33,265 bases of DNA. Source: Caldisericaceae bacterium (GTDB lineage: Bacteria; Calditrichota; Calditrichia; Calditrichales; Calditrichaceae). Every line of letters begins with the position of its first letter. Within the stretch, counting starts at the first letter, position 1. Where the stretch lies: positions 1 to 33,265 of the forward strand of contig JAGHBR010000146.1 in assembly GCA_021160885.1 (NCBI GenBank). Direction: 5' to 3'. The position numbers and the translations under genes were made by a program. Shown piece by piece: positions 8,324-18,319 of the stretch. The notes beneath the pieces were generated by a model that made no database searches, was not told the DNA's origin, and saw nothing but the letters and a program-made list of their open reading frames with translations.

Positions 8324-9007
8324 TCAGTTTCTGGTCTCATCCATTTTAATGGATTCCGGGCTGTGGCGGGCAATGGTGCCTTCCACCATGTAGATAACGT
8401 CTTCGGCAATGTTAGTCGCCAGGTCGGCAATTCGTTCCAGATAACGGGACAGAGATAGGAGCTGAAGAAAAATACCGGTTCTGTCTGGATGGGAGCGGAT
8501 GTTTTCCTCAGCTAAATGGTAAAGATTACGATGCATTTCATCGACTTCATCATCCATTGCACGAACCATTTGAGCTTCTTCCAGGTTTAACTGGATTAAA
8601 GCTTTTAAGCTTTTTTCCAGCATGGTTTTTACTTTTTCAAACATCGGGTCAAAATCGAAAGACAAACTGTTTTGTCCTAAATATTTCATTTCAATCGCAC
8701 GTTGTGCAATGTTCGCAGCTAAATCCCCCACCCGCTCCAGATCATTGTTAATTTTCAAAACAGAAATCACGTACCTCAAATCCGAGGCCACCGGTTGATG
8801 AAGAGCTAAAATCTTTAAACAATCGCTTTCAACGTCTACTTCCATTTCATCTATTTGATGATCATGGTCAATGACTTTTTGTGCCAATTCATCATCTTGT
8901 TTTTTGACTGCTGTTACCGCATCGTAAAGGGCTTCTTCTACAACGGCACTTAAGGTCAAAATCTTTTTCTTTAATTTTTCAATATCTTTTTGCAAATGCA
9001 CACTCAT
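8324..9007 (-). CDS. phoU: Phosphate transport system regulatory protein PhoU
   Basis: 227 aa; two PhoU repeats (ALHQPVASDLRYVISVLKINNDLERVGDLAANIA; LLSLSRYLERIADLATNIAEDVIYMVEG). Confidence 0.95.
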   Translation of the reverse strand: MSVHLQKDIEKLKKKILTLSAVVEEALYDAVTAVKKQDDELAQKVIDHDHQIDEMEVDVESDCLKILALHQPVASDLRYVISVLKINNDLERVGDLAANIAQRAIEMKYLGQNSLSFDFDPMFEKVKTMLEKSLKALIQLNLEEAQMVRAMDDEVDEMHRNLYHLAEENIRSHPDRTGIFLQLLSLSRYLERIADLATNIAEDVIYMVEGTIARHSPESIKMDETRN

Positions 9008-9205
9008 GGTGACAGACTCCTAAACTATTTAACTTTAAAGACAGGCCAATTTTTAAAACGCTTCTTCCAAAAACGCTGCATGTCTTAACTTTATTCATTT
9101 TAAGTTTTGAATTAATAATATCGATCACAACAACTATTACTAAACATTTGTCCAGGTATTAGATAATAAACCAAAAATAAAAGCCCAGTGTTCTGAAAAA
9201 ATTCA

Positions 9206-9233
9206 TTCAACATTCAAAACTCAAAATTCAAAA
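9206..9233. repeat. Short heptameric tandem repeat (cattcaa)4
   Basis: cattcaa cattcaa aactcaa aattcaa in the phoU-pstB spacer. Confidence 0.65.
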
Positions 9234-9305
9234 TTTTTTTGAAGCGATTATCTGCGCCTTCTCCGAACCCCTGGGACTAATTAAACTAATTGCGAAGTTA
9301 CAGCC

Positions 9306-10109
9306 TTAGCCAAACCTGCCCGTGATGTAATTTTCGGTCTCTTTCTTTTTGGGATTGGTAAATATCTGTTTTGTTTCCCCATATTCAACAATGAAACCTT
9401 TGTAAAAAAAGGCCGTGTAATCCGAAATGCGTGCGGCCTGTTGCATGTTATGCGTAACAACCACAATGGTGTAACGATCTTTCAGCGACTCAACCAGTTC
9501 TTCGATTTTGGCCGTAGCAATAGGGTCAATGGCCGAAGTTGGTTCATCCATCAACAAAATTTCCGGCTCCACGGCAATAGCCCGCGCAATACAAAGACGT
9601 TGTTGCTGACCGCCCGAAAGCGCAGTACCAGGTTTGTGCAGTTTGCCGCTCACCTCATCCCACAGGGCAGCCCTTTTAAGGGCTTCTTCCACCCGGCCCG
9701 TCAACTCGCTTTTGCTCAGCTTGTAATGCAAACGCAGACCATAGGCCACATTGTCGAACACAGACATCGGAAAAGGAGTAGGCTGTTGAAAAATCATACC
9801 CACCCGTTTGCGCAACTTGATCAAATCGGTTCGTTCAGAAAGAATATTCTCTCCATCCAAAAGAACCTCCCCCTCCGCACGTTGATCGCGGTACAATTCA
9901 TAAATGCGATTGTAAACACGCAGATGGGTCGATTTCCCACAACCTGATGGCCCAATAATAGCCGTTACTTTCTTAGGTTCAATTTCCAGGTTGTTGTTAA
10001 ACAGGGCTTGATGCTCACCATAATAAAAATTCAAATTGCGCACAGAGATTTTACCTAACGTTTGAGTATCGGTTGCTTTAGTTTTTTCTATGACCATTTC
10101 ATTTTCCAT
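9306..10109 (-). CDS. pstB: Phosphate ABC transporter ATP-binding protein
   Basis: 267 aa; Walker [43 protein letters not shown]. Confidence 0.96.
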   Translation of the reverse strand: MENEMVIEKTKATDTQTLGKISVRNLNFYYGEHQALFNNNLEIEPKKVTAIIGPSGCGKSTHLRVYNRIYELYRDQRAEGEVLLDGENILSERTDLIKLRKRVGMIFQQPTPFPMSVFDNVAYGLRLHYKLSKSELTGRVEEALKRAALWDEVSGKLHKPGTALSGGQQQRLCIARAIAVEPEILLMDEPTSAIDPIATAKIEELVESLKDRYTIVVVTHNMQQAARISDYTAFFYKGFIVEYGETKQIFTNPKKKETENYITGRFG

Positions 10110-10947
10110 GTTTCTCTCTCACCAAATATCGCACCATCAAAGTTGTTATTAAAACGGCAAATGTAATCAAAAACGAAGCGCCCCAGGCTGCCTTCTGCCA
10201 GTCTTCGTAAGGTGACATAGCGTAATTGAAAATTGTGACCGTCAAATTCGCTGTGGAATCGGTAAAATTGGTCGGCCAATAGGGGCTATTCAAAGCCGTA
10301 AATAGTAAAGGCGCCGTTTCGCCACTAATACGCGCCACCGAAAGAATGATACCGGTAATCAATCCCTTTTTAGCCGCCCGAAATACTACGTTAATGGTAA
10401 CTTTCCAACGCGGCATGCCCAGAGCCAGTGCCGATTCACGCAAGGCGTTGGGAACCAGTTGTAAAATGTCCTCTGTAGTTCGTGTCACCAAAGGAAACAT
10501 CAAAATTGCCAGCGCCACTGAACCGGCATAGCCAGAGAAATGCCCAAAAGGACGTACCAGCATGGTGTACACAAAAATACCGATGATGATGGATGGGGTG
10601 CCCATTAAAATATTGGTGAGAAAGCGAACATTCTGGGCGAATTTGGATTGTCCGCCAAATTCACTAAGGTAAACACCGGCTAACAGTCCAAAGGGAACGC
10701 TGATGAAAGTAGCCACCACTGTAATGATTACAGTTCCCAAAATAGCATTTGCCAGTCCGCCGCCCCCCATACCTGGCGGTGTGGGTAGCTCCGTAAAAAA
10801 CTCCCAATTAATGGCGCTGATGCCGCGCAATATCACAACTGTCAAAATCCAGATTAGAATCACCAACCCAAACAGGGCGCTAAAAGCCGAAAACAGGCGA
10901 ACCGTAATGTCCAGGTAGATTCTGGATCTTTCTGAACGCTCTTTCAT
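10099..10947 (-). CDS. pstA: Phosphate ABC transporter permease
   Basis: 282 aa; multi-[27 protein letters not shown] and [12 protein letters not shown] permease motifs. Confidence 0.94.
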   Translation of the reverse strand: MKERSERSRIYLDITVRLFSAFSALFGLVILIWILTVVILRGISAINWEFFTELPTPPGMGGGGLANAILGTVIITVVATFISVPFGLLAGVYLSEFGGQSKFAQNVRFLTNILMGTPSIIIGIFVYTMLVRPFGHFSGYAGSVALAILMFPLVTRTTEDILQLVPNALRESALALGMPRWKVTINVVFRAAKKGLITGIILSVARISGETAPLLFTALNSPYWPTNFTDSTANLTVTIFNYAMSPYEDWQKAAWGASFLITFAVLITTLMVRYLVREKHGK

Positions 10948-11879
10948 TGCACTCCCATCCTCTTTTGCACGCGCTTTAACCAGAGTTGCGAAACCATTTG
11001 AATAATGAAAGTTACTACAAACAATAGCAGACCTAATTCAACCAATGCGCTCAAATAGACCGGTTCCGAAGCCTCTGTAAATTCATTGGCCAGTGTAGCT
11101 GTAATGGAATTGGCCGGTGCAAAAAGTGAAGTAGAAATCGAATGGCTGTTTCCGATAACAAAAGTCACGGCCATGGTCTCGCCTATGGCACGGCTCAAGC
11201 CAATAAATGTTGCTCCAATCATTCCCTGAATGCCGTACCGAACCATGACCTTCACCATTTCCCAGGTAGTAGCGCCCATGCCCACAGCAGATTCTTTAAC
11301 CACATTCGGAACCATCAAAAAAACCTCCCGCATAACAGAACTAATGAAAGGCAAAACCATAATCGCTAAAATAATGCCGGCGGTAAACATCCCGATGCCC
11401 ATGGGTGGCCCTTTAAACAAAAACAGATTCCCGCTAATTTTCTGCAAAAACGGCTGAACATATTTGGCCATTAAAGGCGCCAGTACAAATAAGCCCCACA
11501 TACCGTAAATAATGCTGGGAATAGCCGCCAAAAGTTCGATCGCCATCCCAAAAAATTTACTTACCATTGGAGGCGCCATTTCTACCAAAAACAAAGCAAT
11601 GACTAAACTCAATGGAACGGCAATAAGCATGGCAATGAGCGTAGAAACCAACGTGCCATACAAACTGGAAAGGGCACCAAACTCCTGGCGCACAGGATCC
11701 CAGACGTTTGTCAGTAAAAATTGCAATCCAAATTTTTCAAGGGACAGCCAGGAATTACTGAGCAGTTCAATGAACAGTAATATCATAATCAATAAAATAA
11801 AACTGGCGGCTACAATGGTTAACAGCCGAAAAATGCCATCGTTACGCGTTTGGGTGCTCGGCTCCAGCAGCAGTTTCAT
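10944..11879 (-). CDS. pstC: Phosphate ABC transporter permease
   Basis: 311 aa; multi-TM; VKESAVGMGATTWEMVKVMVRYG and LSRAIGETMAVTFVIGN. Confidence 0.94.
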   Translation of the reverse strand: MKLLLEPSTQTRNDGIFRLLTIVAASFILLIMILLFIELLSNSWLSLEKFGLQFLLTNVWDPVRQEFGALSSLYGTLVSTLIAMLIAVPLSLVIALFLVEMAPPMVSKFFGMAIELLAAIPSIIYGMWGLFVLAPLMAKYVQPFLQKISGNLFLFKGPPMGIGMFTAGIILAIMVLPFISSVMREVFLMVPNVVKESAVGMGATTWEMVKVMVRYGIQGMIGATFIGLSRAIGETMAVTFVIGNSHSISTSLFAPANSITATLANEFTEASEPVYLSALVELGLLLFVVTFIIQMVSQLWLKRVQKRMGVQ

Positions 11880-11994
11880 CTGCTTTCCCTCGCTTTTAAG
11901 CTTTTAAAATAAGTGAACACTTAACTCCAAAATGCTTTGAAAATTGCAAAACCAAATCGCAATCCTTCTTCCTGTTTAGCCTTTTCCTTTTTTC

Positions 11995-12039
11995 TTAAAA
12001 AAATAGAATCCGGTCTGCCTTTTGATTAAATTCAGACCG
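11995..12039 (-). terminator. Possible intercistronic terminator/attenuator between pstS and pstC
   Basis: CGGTCTG (12011-12017) / CAGACCG (12033-12039) inverted repeat, followed on the minus strand by GATTCTATTTTTTTAAG. Confidence 0.4.
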
Positions 12040-12069
12040 TAATTCTTCAAAATTTAATTCATTGTCTAT

Positions 12070-13149
12070 TTATTTGTCCCACACTGGCTGACCGTTAGCC
12101 TTAATTTCTTTTTTCCAGGTTGCTTCAACCAGGTTGTAAACTTCTTCCGGCACAGGCACATAGTCTAATTTTACAGCCAGGTCAGCGCCATGACGATAAC
12201 ACCAGTCGAAAAACTCCAGTACTGTTCGGGCCTGTTTCTTATCCTGCTGTTTTTTGTGCATCAGGATGAAAGAAGCCCCGGTAATCGGCCAACTGTTGGC
12301 GCCTGGTTGGTCAGTCAACACCAGGTAGTAGCACGGTGCATTGACCCAATCTGCGTTAGCCGCCGCTGCCTGAAAACTTTCAATCATGGGTTTTACATAT
12401 TTGCCCTCTTTGTTTTTCAACTGAACGTAATTCATTTTATTTTGCAGCGCGTAAGCGAACTCAACATAACCGATCGCGCCATCTACATTTTTCACAAAAG
12501 ACGCCACGCCTTCATTGCCTTTACCAGCTACATTATTTGCTTTCGGCCAAGCCACAGCTTTACCAAAGCCTACTTTCTCTTTCCATTCATCAGAGACTTT
12601 GGATAAATAATTGGTAAAAATCCAGGTTGTACCGGAACCATCCGCTCGATGCACAACAGTGATGGACTTATTTGGTAAATTGATTCCAGGATTTAGTTGT
12701 TTAATTCGGGCATCATTCCATTTTTTTATTTTTCCCAGATAAATATCGGCTAATACTTCGGGACTTAATTTAAGACTCCCTGCAATAATATTAGCCAAAT
12801 TAACCACCGGCACAACACCACCGATAACCATCGGAAACTGAATTAATCCGCTTTCATTTAGTTCTTCTGGAGTCAATGGAGCATCCGAAGCTCCAAAATC
12901 AACAGTTTTGGCCTTAATTTGTGCCACCCCGCCACCGGATCCAATCGACTGATAGTTGATTTTAGTACGTGTCAGCTTTTCATATTTGTAAGCCCATTGA
13001 GCGTAAATGGGATAGGGAAAGGTAGCCCCTGCTCCGTTAATCACTTTTGCTTGTGCTTTAGCGGTTTTACCTTCCTGCTTTTTACAGGCCACTAGGCCTA
13101 AACTTAAGGCCAGAGCAAGCCCCGCAATAATGAACATTCTAAATCTCAT
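12070..13149 (-). CDS. pstS: Phosphate-binding periplasmic protein (lipoprotein signal)
   Basis: 359 aa; lipobox-like LGLVAC, GAGATFPYPIYAQWAYKY, YQSIGSGGGVAQI, DFGASDAPL, HRADGSGTTWIFTNYLS. Confidence 0.96.
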   Translation of the reverse strand: MRFRMFIIAGLALALSLGLVACKKQEGKTAKAQAKVINGAGATFPYPIYAQWAYKYEKLTRTKINYQSIGSGGGVAQIKAKTVDFGASDAPLTPEELNESGLIQFPMVIGGVVPVVNLANIIAGSLKLSPEVLADIYLGKIKKWNDARIKQLNPGINLPNKSITVVHRADGSGTTWIFTNYLSKVSDEWKEKVGFGKAVAWPKANNVAGKGNEGVASFVKNVDGAIGYVEFAYALQNKMNYVQLKNKEGKYVKPMIESFQAAAANADWVNAPCYYLVLTDQPGANSWPITGASFILMHKKQQDKKQARTVLEFFDWCYRHGADLAVKLDYVPVPEEVYNLVEATWKKEIKANGQPVWDK

Positions 13150-13203
13150 GAATTCCTCCTCATTTAATTTCGTAATTTCATTTTTGGTACCACATGTTAA
13201 AGA

Positions 13204-13236
13204 TGAATTATTAGGGAATTGTTAGGAAAGTGTTAA
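13204..13236 (-). promoter_or_regulatory. Candidate Pho box: three 11-bp direct repeats upstream of pstS
   Basis: Minus strand TTAACACTTTC CTAACAATTCC CTAATAATTCA, exact 11-nt period, 55-87 nt upstream of the pstS start codon. Confidence 0.5.
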
Positions 13237-13237
13237 T

Positions 13238-13360
13238 TTTTTGAAAATTAATAATATTATTCCCGCGCAGGCGGGAATCTCTAAGTTATTGTAAATATTA
13301 GATTCCTCATCGAGTACGGAATACCAGGTTTGGGAAACCCCCGATTTTTTCAAAGGTCTC
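13238..13360. repeat. MITE/REP-like element, copy 2
   Basis: ATTCCCGCGCAGGCGGGAAT palindrome, TCTCTAA, TATTAGATTCC-TCATCGAGTACGGAAT, TTTGGGAAACCCCCGATTTTTTCAAAGG right terminus; left terminus degenerate. Confidence 0.75.
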
Positions 13361-13465
13361 CTTTATTAAAAATCTCTGATGCCCAAAACTTTTTGGGGGC
13401 CTGCCTGCGTAATTTGTAAAAAGAATGAAAAAAACTTTTGATTTGAGTCTTATTTAACTTTTAAC

Positions 13466-14266
13466 TCAGCGGTCCAGACGAAAGCGCTCCCCTAAGTACA
13501 ACTTGCGGGCTTCCTCATCGTTTGCCAGGTAATCGGCATCGCCTTCCTTCAAAATGCGCCCCTCAAACAGCAGATAAGCACGATCTGTGATGGACAACGT
13601 CTCATGCACATTGTGATCCGTGATTAACACGCCTATATTGCGTTCTTTTAAGCCATGAACAATATTCTGAATATCTTCCACCGCAATCGGATCCACCCCG
13701 GCAAACGGTTCATCCAGCAAAATGAAGCGCGGATTGGTGACCAGCGTGCGGGCGATTTCCGTACGACGGCGCTCCCCACCCGATAACTGATAGCCTTTGG
13801 ATTTGGCAATGTGTGTAATGCTCAGCTCGGCTAACAACTCTTCAGTACGCTGTTTACGTTCATTACGTGGAACGCCGATCATTTCCATAATGGCTAACAA
13901 ATTCTCTTCTACGGTTAATTTTCTAAAAATGGAAGCTTCCTGCGGCAAATAGGACACCCCGCGGCGGGCGCGTTTGTACATGGGCAATTTGGTAATGTCT
14001 TCGTTGTTTAAAAAAATCTGCCCGGCATTTGGTTTAATCATCCCCGTAATCATGTAAAACGTAGTGGTCTTACCCGCTCCATTGGGTCCCAAAAGGCCTA
14101 CAATTTCTCCCTGACTTACTTTGATCGAAACATCATTTACCACGCGACGCTTGTGGTAAATCTTTACCAGATTTCGGCTTTCTAAAATGGCCTGTTCTGG
14201 ATTATTGTTCAACTTTAATCTCCTTTTTGAACGCTTCAGGATAATAAGTCCCGCGCGCACCGCCAA
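13466..14266 (-). CDS. lptB: LPS export ABC transporter ATP-binding protein (likely TTG start near 14214, overlapping the lptA-like stop)
   Basis: [89 protein letters not shown]. Confidence 0.94.
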   Translation of the reverse strand: MAVRAGLIILKRSKRRLKLNNNPEQAILESRNLVKIYHKRRVVNDVSIKVSQGEIVGLLGPNGAGKTTTFYMITGMIKPNAGQIFLNNEDITKLPMYKRARRGVSYLPQEASIFRKLTVEENLLAIMEMIGVPRNERKQRTEELLAELSITHIAKSKGYQLSGGERRRTEIARTLVTNPRFILLDEPFAGVDPIAVEDIQNIVHGLKERNIGVLITDHNVHETLSITDRAYLLFEGRILKEGDADYLANDEEARKLYLGERFRLDR

Positions 14267-15329
14267 GAATGCCGATGCTGTCTAATTTACCTGCCTGAAA
14301 AAAAATCTTAATCGTATCAGCCGTCGCATAATTGGCCCCTTTGTCCTCCGCATTGGCATCGGTGATGTAATATAAGCTGCTGGCGTTATCAATAGCAATA
14401 ATCCGCTCCGGCTTTTTGTCCTTAATAAAAAAATGAATGCGTTTACCCTTTAAAACGTCTTCTTCCCCGGTGCTGGAATCAGCCAGCGTGCGTGCCTCTG
14501 CCTCGCCCAAAAGCGTAATTTGTTTTAATCGCAACGAATCAAAATAGACTTCCATTTCCAGACCTTTAAGATAACTGTCTTCGTACCAGGCCTGAGGATG
14601 GTGTTTCAAAATGGCCATATCTCTGTCAATCCAGTAAATGGCTGTGTCACAAACCGCCTTTAAATTTCCCTGAAGAATGGTTACACTGTCAATGGCCCTG
14701 GCTTTGCGTTCTTCTTTTTGATTGAAATATTCCAGCACACTTGCGAAGATGTGCAAGGTGTCAGTCGAAGTGGTGTCAATTTTCATCAGATGCGCATTGA
14801 CAGACACCTGGCTGTATTTTTCATCTGGGTTGTAAAATCCCTCGTAACCCCAGATGTGCGTTAAATTTTCTCTATTAAAAAGGTAAACCTGGTCACGGGC
14901 TCTGGCCTGCCCGCTTTTAAAATTGTACTCCAGATAGTTGGCGTAAAGGGAATTCTCTTCGGTCTTGATTTGCACCTGTTGATAGCAGTAGCTTTGACGC
15001 GTCTCCCAGTAATATTCAATTCTTTCTGCCCTGATTGTGCTGTGCTCGTTAGTGATTTTAACCTGGTCTTCGAAATCAATCTTCTTTTTTTGCTCATGCA
15101 TCACCGCCCGCTGGCACCACATGTGAATAGTGTCCTGCTGAAAATGGACATTGCCTTGAAAAATGCGCAGCTGCTCCTGGCCCACCTTTTTGCCCACGTG
15201 TATGTCGGCATGAAGCAATTCCAATCCTTTATTCTGGGCAAACAAGAACCCAATTCCCAGTATCAACAGAAAAAAAGGCAATCGGGAATCCATATCATTC
15301 CAATTCCAGCGTTTTAGAACTTTTGCCAC
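14202..15329 (-). CDS. lptA: OstA/LptA-like LPS transport protein (start probably at MDSRLPFF)
   Basis: OstA-like beta-jellyroll repeats ([23 protein letters not shown]..., [24 protein letters not shown]); between lptB and lptC. Confidence 0.75.
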   Translation of the reverse strand: MAKVLKRWNWNDMDSRLPFFLLILGIGFLFAQNKGLELLHADIHVGKKVGQEQLRIFQGNVHFQQDTIHMWCQRAVMHEQKKKIDFEDQVKITNEHSTIRAERIEYYWETRQSYCYQQVQIKTEENSLYANYLEYNFKSGQARARDQVYLFNRENLTHIWGYEGFYNPDEKYSQVSVNAHLMKIDTTSTDTLHIFASVLEYFNQKEERKARAIDSVTILQGNLKAVCDTAIYWIDRDMAILKHHPQAWYEDSYLKGLEMEVYFDSLRLKQITLLGEAEARTLADSSTGEEDVLKGKRIHFFIKDKKPERIIAIDNASSLYYITDANAEDKGANYATADTIKIFFQAGKLDSIGILGGARGTYYPEAFKKEIKVEQ

Positions 15330-15831
15330 GGGGATTGATTATTTCGTAATTGACCAGATCCGGGCTGGATCGAAAGCTGTCTCCATAAAGTGTGTCATTC
15401 TCTTCGGTGGTTAGCATGATGGGAATTTCGGAGTAAATTTTCTGATTCTTATTGTCCCATTTTAAGGTATCGGTGTAGAGCGTAACTCCGCTGTCCGAAA
15501 CAACAATTACATTGCCATAGGCTTCCATGTCCTGAGTTAAATCGTTCACCTTACCGCCTAATGCCGTAAGCACCGACTTGTGATTGCCTTGTTCATCGTA
15601 GAAATCGACCTGGATATTTTCATCAAGCAGGGTAATATTTTTTTTGGAAAATTTTTGCACATGCCCGGCTTTAAGCACGCCTACGGTTTTCCCTTCTTTG
15701 GTGATTAAAACTGTGGCATTCCAGCTTTCCTGATCGGGAAATTCGCCAGTAGATGTTTGTACGGTTTTCTGCTGATCATCTGAGCAGGCGACAAACATAA
15801 GAACAATTAATAATCGAAGAAACATCTTCAT
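15295..15831 (-). CDS. lptC: LPS export system protein LptC
   Basis: 178 aa; lipobox LMFVACS; pattern FYDEQGNHKSVLTALGGKVNDLTQDMEAYGNVIVVSDSGVTLYTDTLKWDNKNQKIYSE typical of LptC. Confidence 0.85.
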   Translation of the reverse strand: MKMFLRLLIVLMFVACSDDQQKTVQTSTGEFPDQESWNATVLITKEGKTVGVLKAGHVQKFSKKNITLLDENIQVDFYDEQGNHKSVLTALGGKVNDLTQDMEAYGNVIVVSDSGVTLYTDTLKWDNKNQKIYSEIPIMLTTEENDTLYGDSFRSSPDLVNYEIINPRGKSSKTLELE

Positions 15832-16805
15832 GCCGTGATGCCCTCCTGCATCAAATCGTGCAAGTGAATGACACCGACTAATTTATCCCGATGGTCTAAC
15901 ACCGGCATGGCAATAATCCGAAATTTTTCCATCTCTTTGTAAGCAATGGTCGCCAAATCATCCTGATAAATATACTTTGGATTTTTATTCATAACTTCAG
16001 TAACAGGTATGTGAAAAATTTGTTCTGTTTTTTCAATCAAACGATTTAAATCGCCCGTAGTAATTACCCCTTTAAGATGCATCTGGTAATCTACAACCGG
16101 ACAAATGCCTCTTTTGTGGGCCATTTCCATGATAGCTTTTTGCATCACATCTTCCAAAAAACAAAAGGGCAGTCGTTCGTCTTTTTCCATTAAATCCGAA
16201 ACACGCATCAATAGTTTTTTGCCCAGCGTTCCCCCGGGATGCAACAGGGCAAAATCCTCAGTCGAAAAACCACGTGCTTCCAGCAAAGCGATGGCCAATG
16301 CGTCGCCAAGGGCCAGGGTTACGGTGGTGCTGGCCGTGGGCGCTAAATCGTTGGGACAGGCTTCTTCTTTTACGCTGATGTCCAACCAGACCCGTGCATA
16401 GTGCGCCAGAGTTGAATTTTTATTAGCAGTCATGGCTATTACCGGAACATCTAAGCGGCGAAAGGAAGGCAGCAAATTAATCAACTCCGCTGTTTCGCCA
16501 CTTTTGGAAATGGCAATAATCACATCATCACGGTGCACCATGCCCAAATCACCGTGCACACCTTCGGCCGGGTGTAAAAAGGCCGAGGTCGTTCCGGTAC
16601 TGGCCAGAGTGGAAGAAATTTTACGCCCAATAGCGCCGGATTTCCCCATGCCGGTTACAATAACCCGCCCTTCACAATCAAGAATCAGCTTTACAGCACG
16701 CGCAAAATCTTTTCCAATGCGTTGTTCAAGCGCGCCTAATGATTCTTTTTCAATACGAATCACACGCTTACCGATTTCAATAATTTCTTTATCAGTTATT
16801 GCCAC
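15828..16805 (-). CDS. kdsD: D-arabinose-5-phosphate isomerase (KpsF/GutQ/KdsD family, SIS + 2 CBS)
   Basis: 325 aa; VTGMGKSGAIGRKISSTLASTGTTSAFLHPAEGVHGDLGMV; ALLHPGGTLGKKLLMRVSDLM; C-terminal CBS pair. Confidence 0.93.
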   Translation of the reverse strand: MAITDKEIIEIGKRVIRIEKESLGALEQRIGKDFARAVKLILDCEGRVIVTGMGKSGAIGRKISSTLASTGTTSAFLHPAEGVHGDLGMVHRDDVIIAISKSGETAELINLLPSFRRLDVPVIAMTANKNSTLAHYARVWLDISVKEEACPNDLAPTASTTVTLALGDALAIALLEARGFSTEDFALLHPGGTLGKKLLMRVSDLMEKDERLPFCFLEDVMQKAIMEMAHKRGICPVVDYQMHLKGVITTGDLNRLIEKTEQIFHIPVTEVMNKNPKYIYQDDLATIAYKEMEKFRIIAMPVLDHRDKLVGVIHLHDLMQEGITA

Positions 16806-17484
16806 CTGCTAAAATACCTCCAACATAGATGTAAATTAAATCCTGCCCTTTACTCTGCAATTGATTACGTGCCTGGGCTTCTGCCTTGAGGCTGGTTTTG
16901 CCAATCATCGCTTCTGTTACGGTAAATTCAAAAACATAACGATCGTTTACCTGTTGATCGCTCTGTGCCAGTAACTCATCATTGACAAATAATTTGACCA
17001 GGCTAATACCGTTTTCGTGCCGGGCGTCAACTTTTACAGTGCAGATTTGACCCGAAACAAAATAGCTCCCATCGGCTGGCTGTACAATGTTGACCACCGG
17101 CTCAGACGTACTGATGACGTTAATCTGCTTTTTTGGCGATTCTGTACTGCCATCGTCATTACTAACTTTAACCCAAAGATGGTAAAGACCACCGCTGAGC
17201 GGCGCCACCCAACACACCGTATCATTGTCCGATGGCGCTAAAAAACTACCCCCATCGCTTAGCCATTGATATTGCATCGGCCCCTCCAGCGGATTGGTCG
17301 CAACAATGATTGCCTGAACCGTATCCAGAGGCATCACCTGATCTCGTGAGAGCTGAATGCCCTGCTGATCCAACTCAGGTAATTGTTTTGGATTAATTAA
17401 ATCGCCAACCTGTTCACAGGCAGTGTTTAAAAACATCAAGCCCAAAACAAGTAACACCCAGATTTTTAATTTAGAATTTTTCAT
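16792..17484 (-). CDS. Lipoprotein with Ig/PKD-like domains, function unknown
   Basis: From internal start MKNSKLKIWVLLVLGLMFLNTACEQ (lipobox LNTAC); Ig-like strands (MQYQWLSDGGSFLAPSDNDTVCWVAPLSGGLYHLWVKVSNDDGST). The ORF track extends it to 17574. Confidence 0.7.
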   Translation of the reverse strand: MKNSKLKIWVLLVLGLMFLNTACEQVGDLINPKQLPELDQQGIQLSRDQVMPLDTVQAIIVATNPLEGPMQYQWLSDGGSFLAPSDNDTVCWVAPLSGGLYHLWVKVSNDDGSTESPKKQINVISTSEPVVNIVQPADGSYFVSGQICTVKVDARHENGISLVKLFVNDELLAQSDQQVNDRYVFEFTVTEAMIGKTSLKAEAQARNQLQSKGQDLIYIYVGGILAGGNN

Positions 17485-18319
17485 ACTGTGATTGAAACAC
17501 CTGTTGTTCGTCCTCTGAAACGATGGCGCAAATGACGCCATCTGCCCTGTTTTCCGCAATTTGCCCGCCATCAATGGATTGGTAGCTACCTGCTTTTAAC
17601 TTGTTAATCAAAATACCGGGCCAGGACATTTGTACCACGTAATTTAAATTTAAATTCTCAAATTGCGCCTGCTTTACAAATAAAACCCGCAAGCGCAAAT
17701 TTTCTGCTGACTCATTCCCCAGGCGGGCGACTCTACAAGTGACCCGCACAATGCCGTTTTCTTTGCTCTTTTCAATCTCAAGAATGTAATCGTTTTTTTG
17801 CGCAATAAGTTCCGAAACCGCGCCTTCCATCTGAGTTTTCAGTGAATTGGCGTCATACGCCCCGCTAAATCGGGCCAACGCGCCATTCAAAAATACATCG
17901 GGTAAAGCCCGCGGTACATCTTGCCACAATTGTACGTATTTATTTTGAAGCTGCAAAAAGAATGACTGCTGATTCGTTTCATTAAAAGGATCATCGTAAA
18001 AAACACTATCTATCTGCAAATCGCGATGATATTCCACAATATTAATCTTGCCTAAAAATTGCTGGCTGAGAGCATTTAAACTTTGAATCGCCCAGGCATT
18101 GTAAGGCGTGGGATGTGCTAAATTGACAAAGGCTTCGACCAGCGGAACGGTCTGGCTGTATGAATCCGGGTTTTTAGGGTCCAGGGGATTGTCCCGTTCC
18201 AGATCGACACAGGTCACAAAGAATAAAATCAAAAGCAGCCAGCCGCTTATTTTAAAAATAGATACGAATCGCAATGCCCGCGCCCTCTCCGTTAAACTGC
18301 CACTCATATTGCAGGCCAA
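17471..18319 (-). CDS. Lipoprotein, possible thioredoxin-like/Omp28-like fold lacking the Cys pair
   Basis: Lipobox ILFFVTC; ERDNPLDPKNPDS after the lipidation site; IVEYHRD...PDVFLNGALARFSGAYD. Probable TTG start near 18276. Confidence 0.6.
   Translation of the reverse strand: MACNMSGSLTERARALRFVSIFKISGWLLLILFFVTCVDLERDNPLDPKNPDSYSQTVPLVEAFVNLAHPTPYNAWAIQSLNALSQQFLGKINIVEYHRDLQIDSVFYDDPFNETNQQSFFLQLQNKYVQLWQDVPRALPDVFLNGALARFSGAYDANSLKTQMEGAVSELIAQKNDYILEIEKSKENGIVRVTCRVARLGNESAENLRLRVLFVKQAQFENLNLNYVVQMSWPGILINKLKAGSYQSIDGGQIAENRADGVICAIVSEDEQQVFQSQYEKF

Noticed and set aside
11142-11907. Several plus-strand ORFs antisense to pstC (11142, 11230, 11512)
   Set aside because: Antisense shadows of a well-supported coding gene with low-complexity translations.
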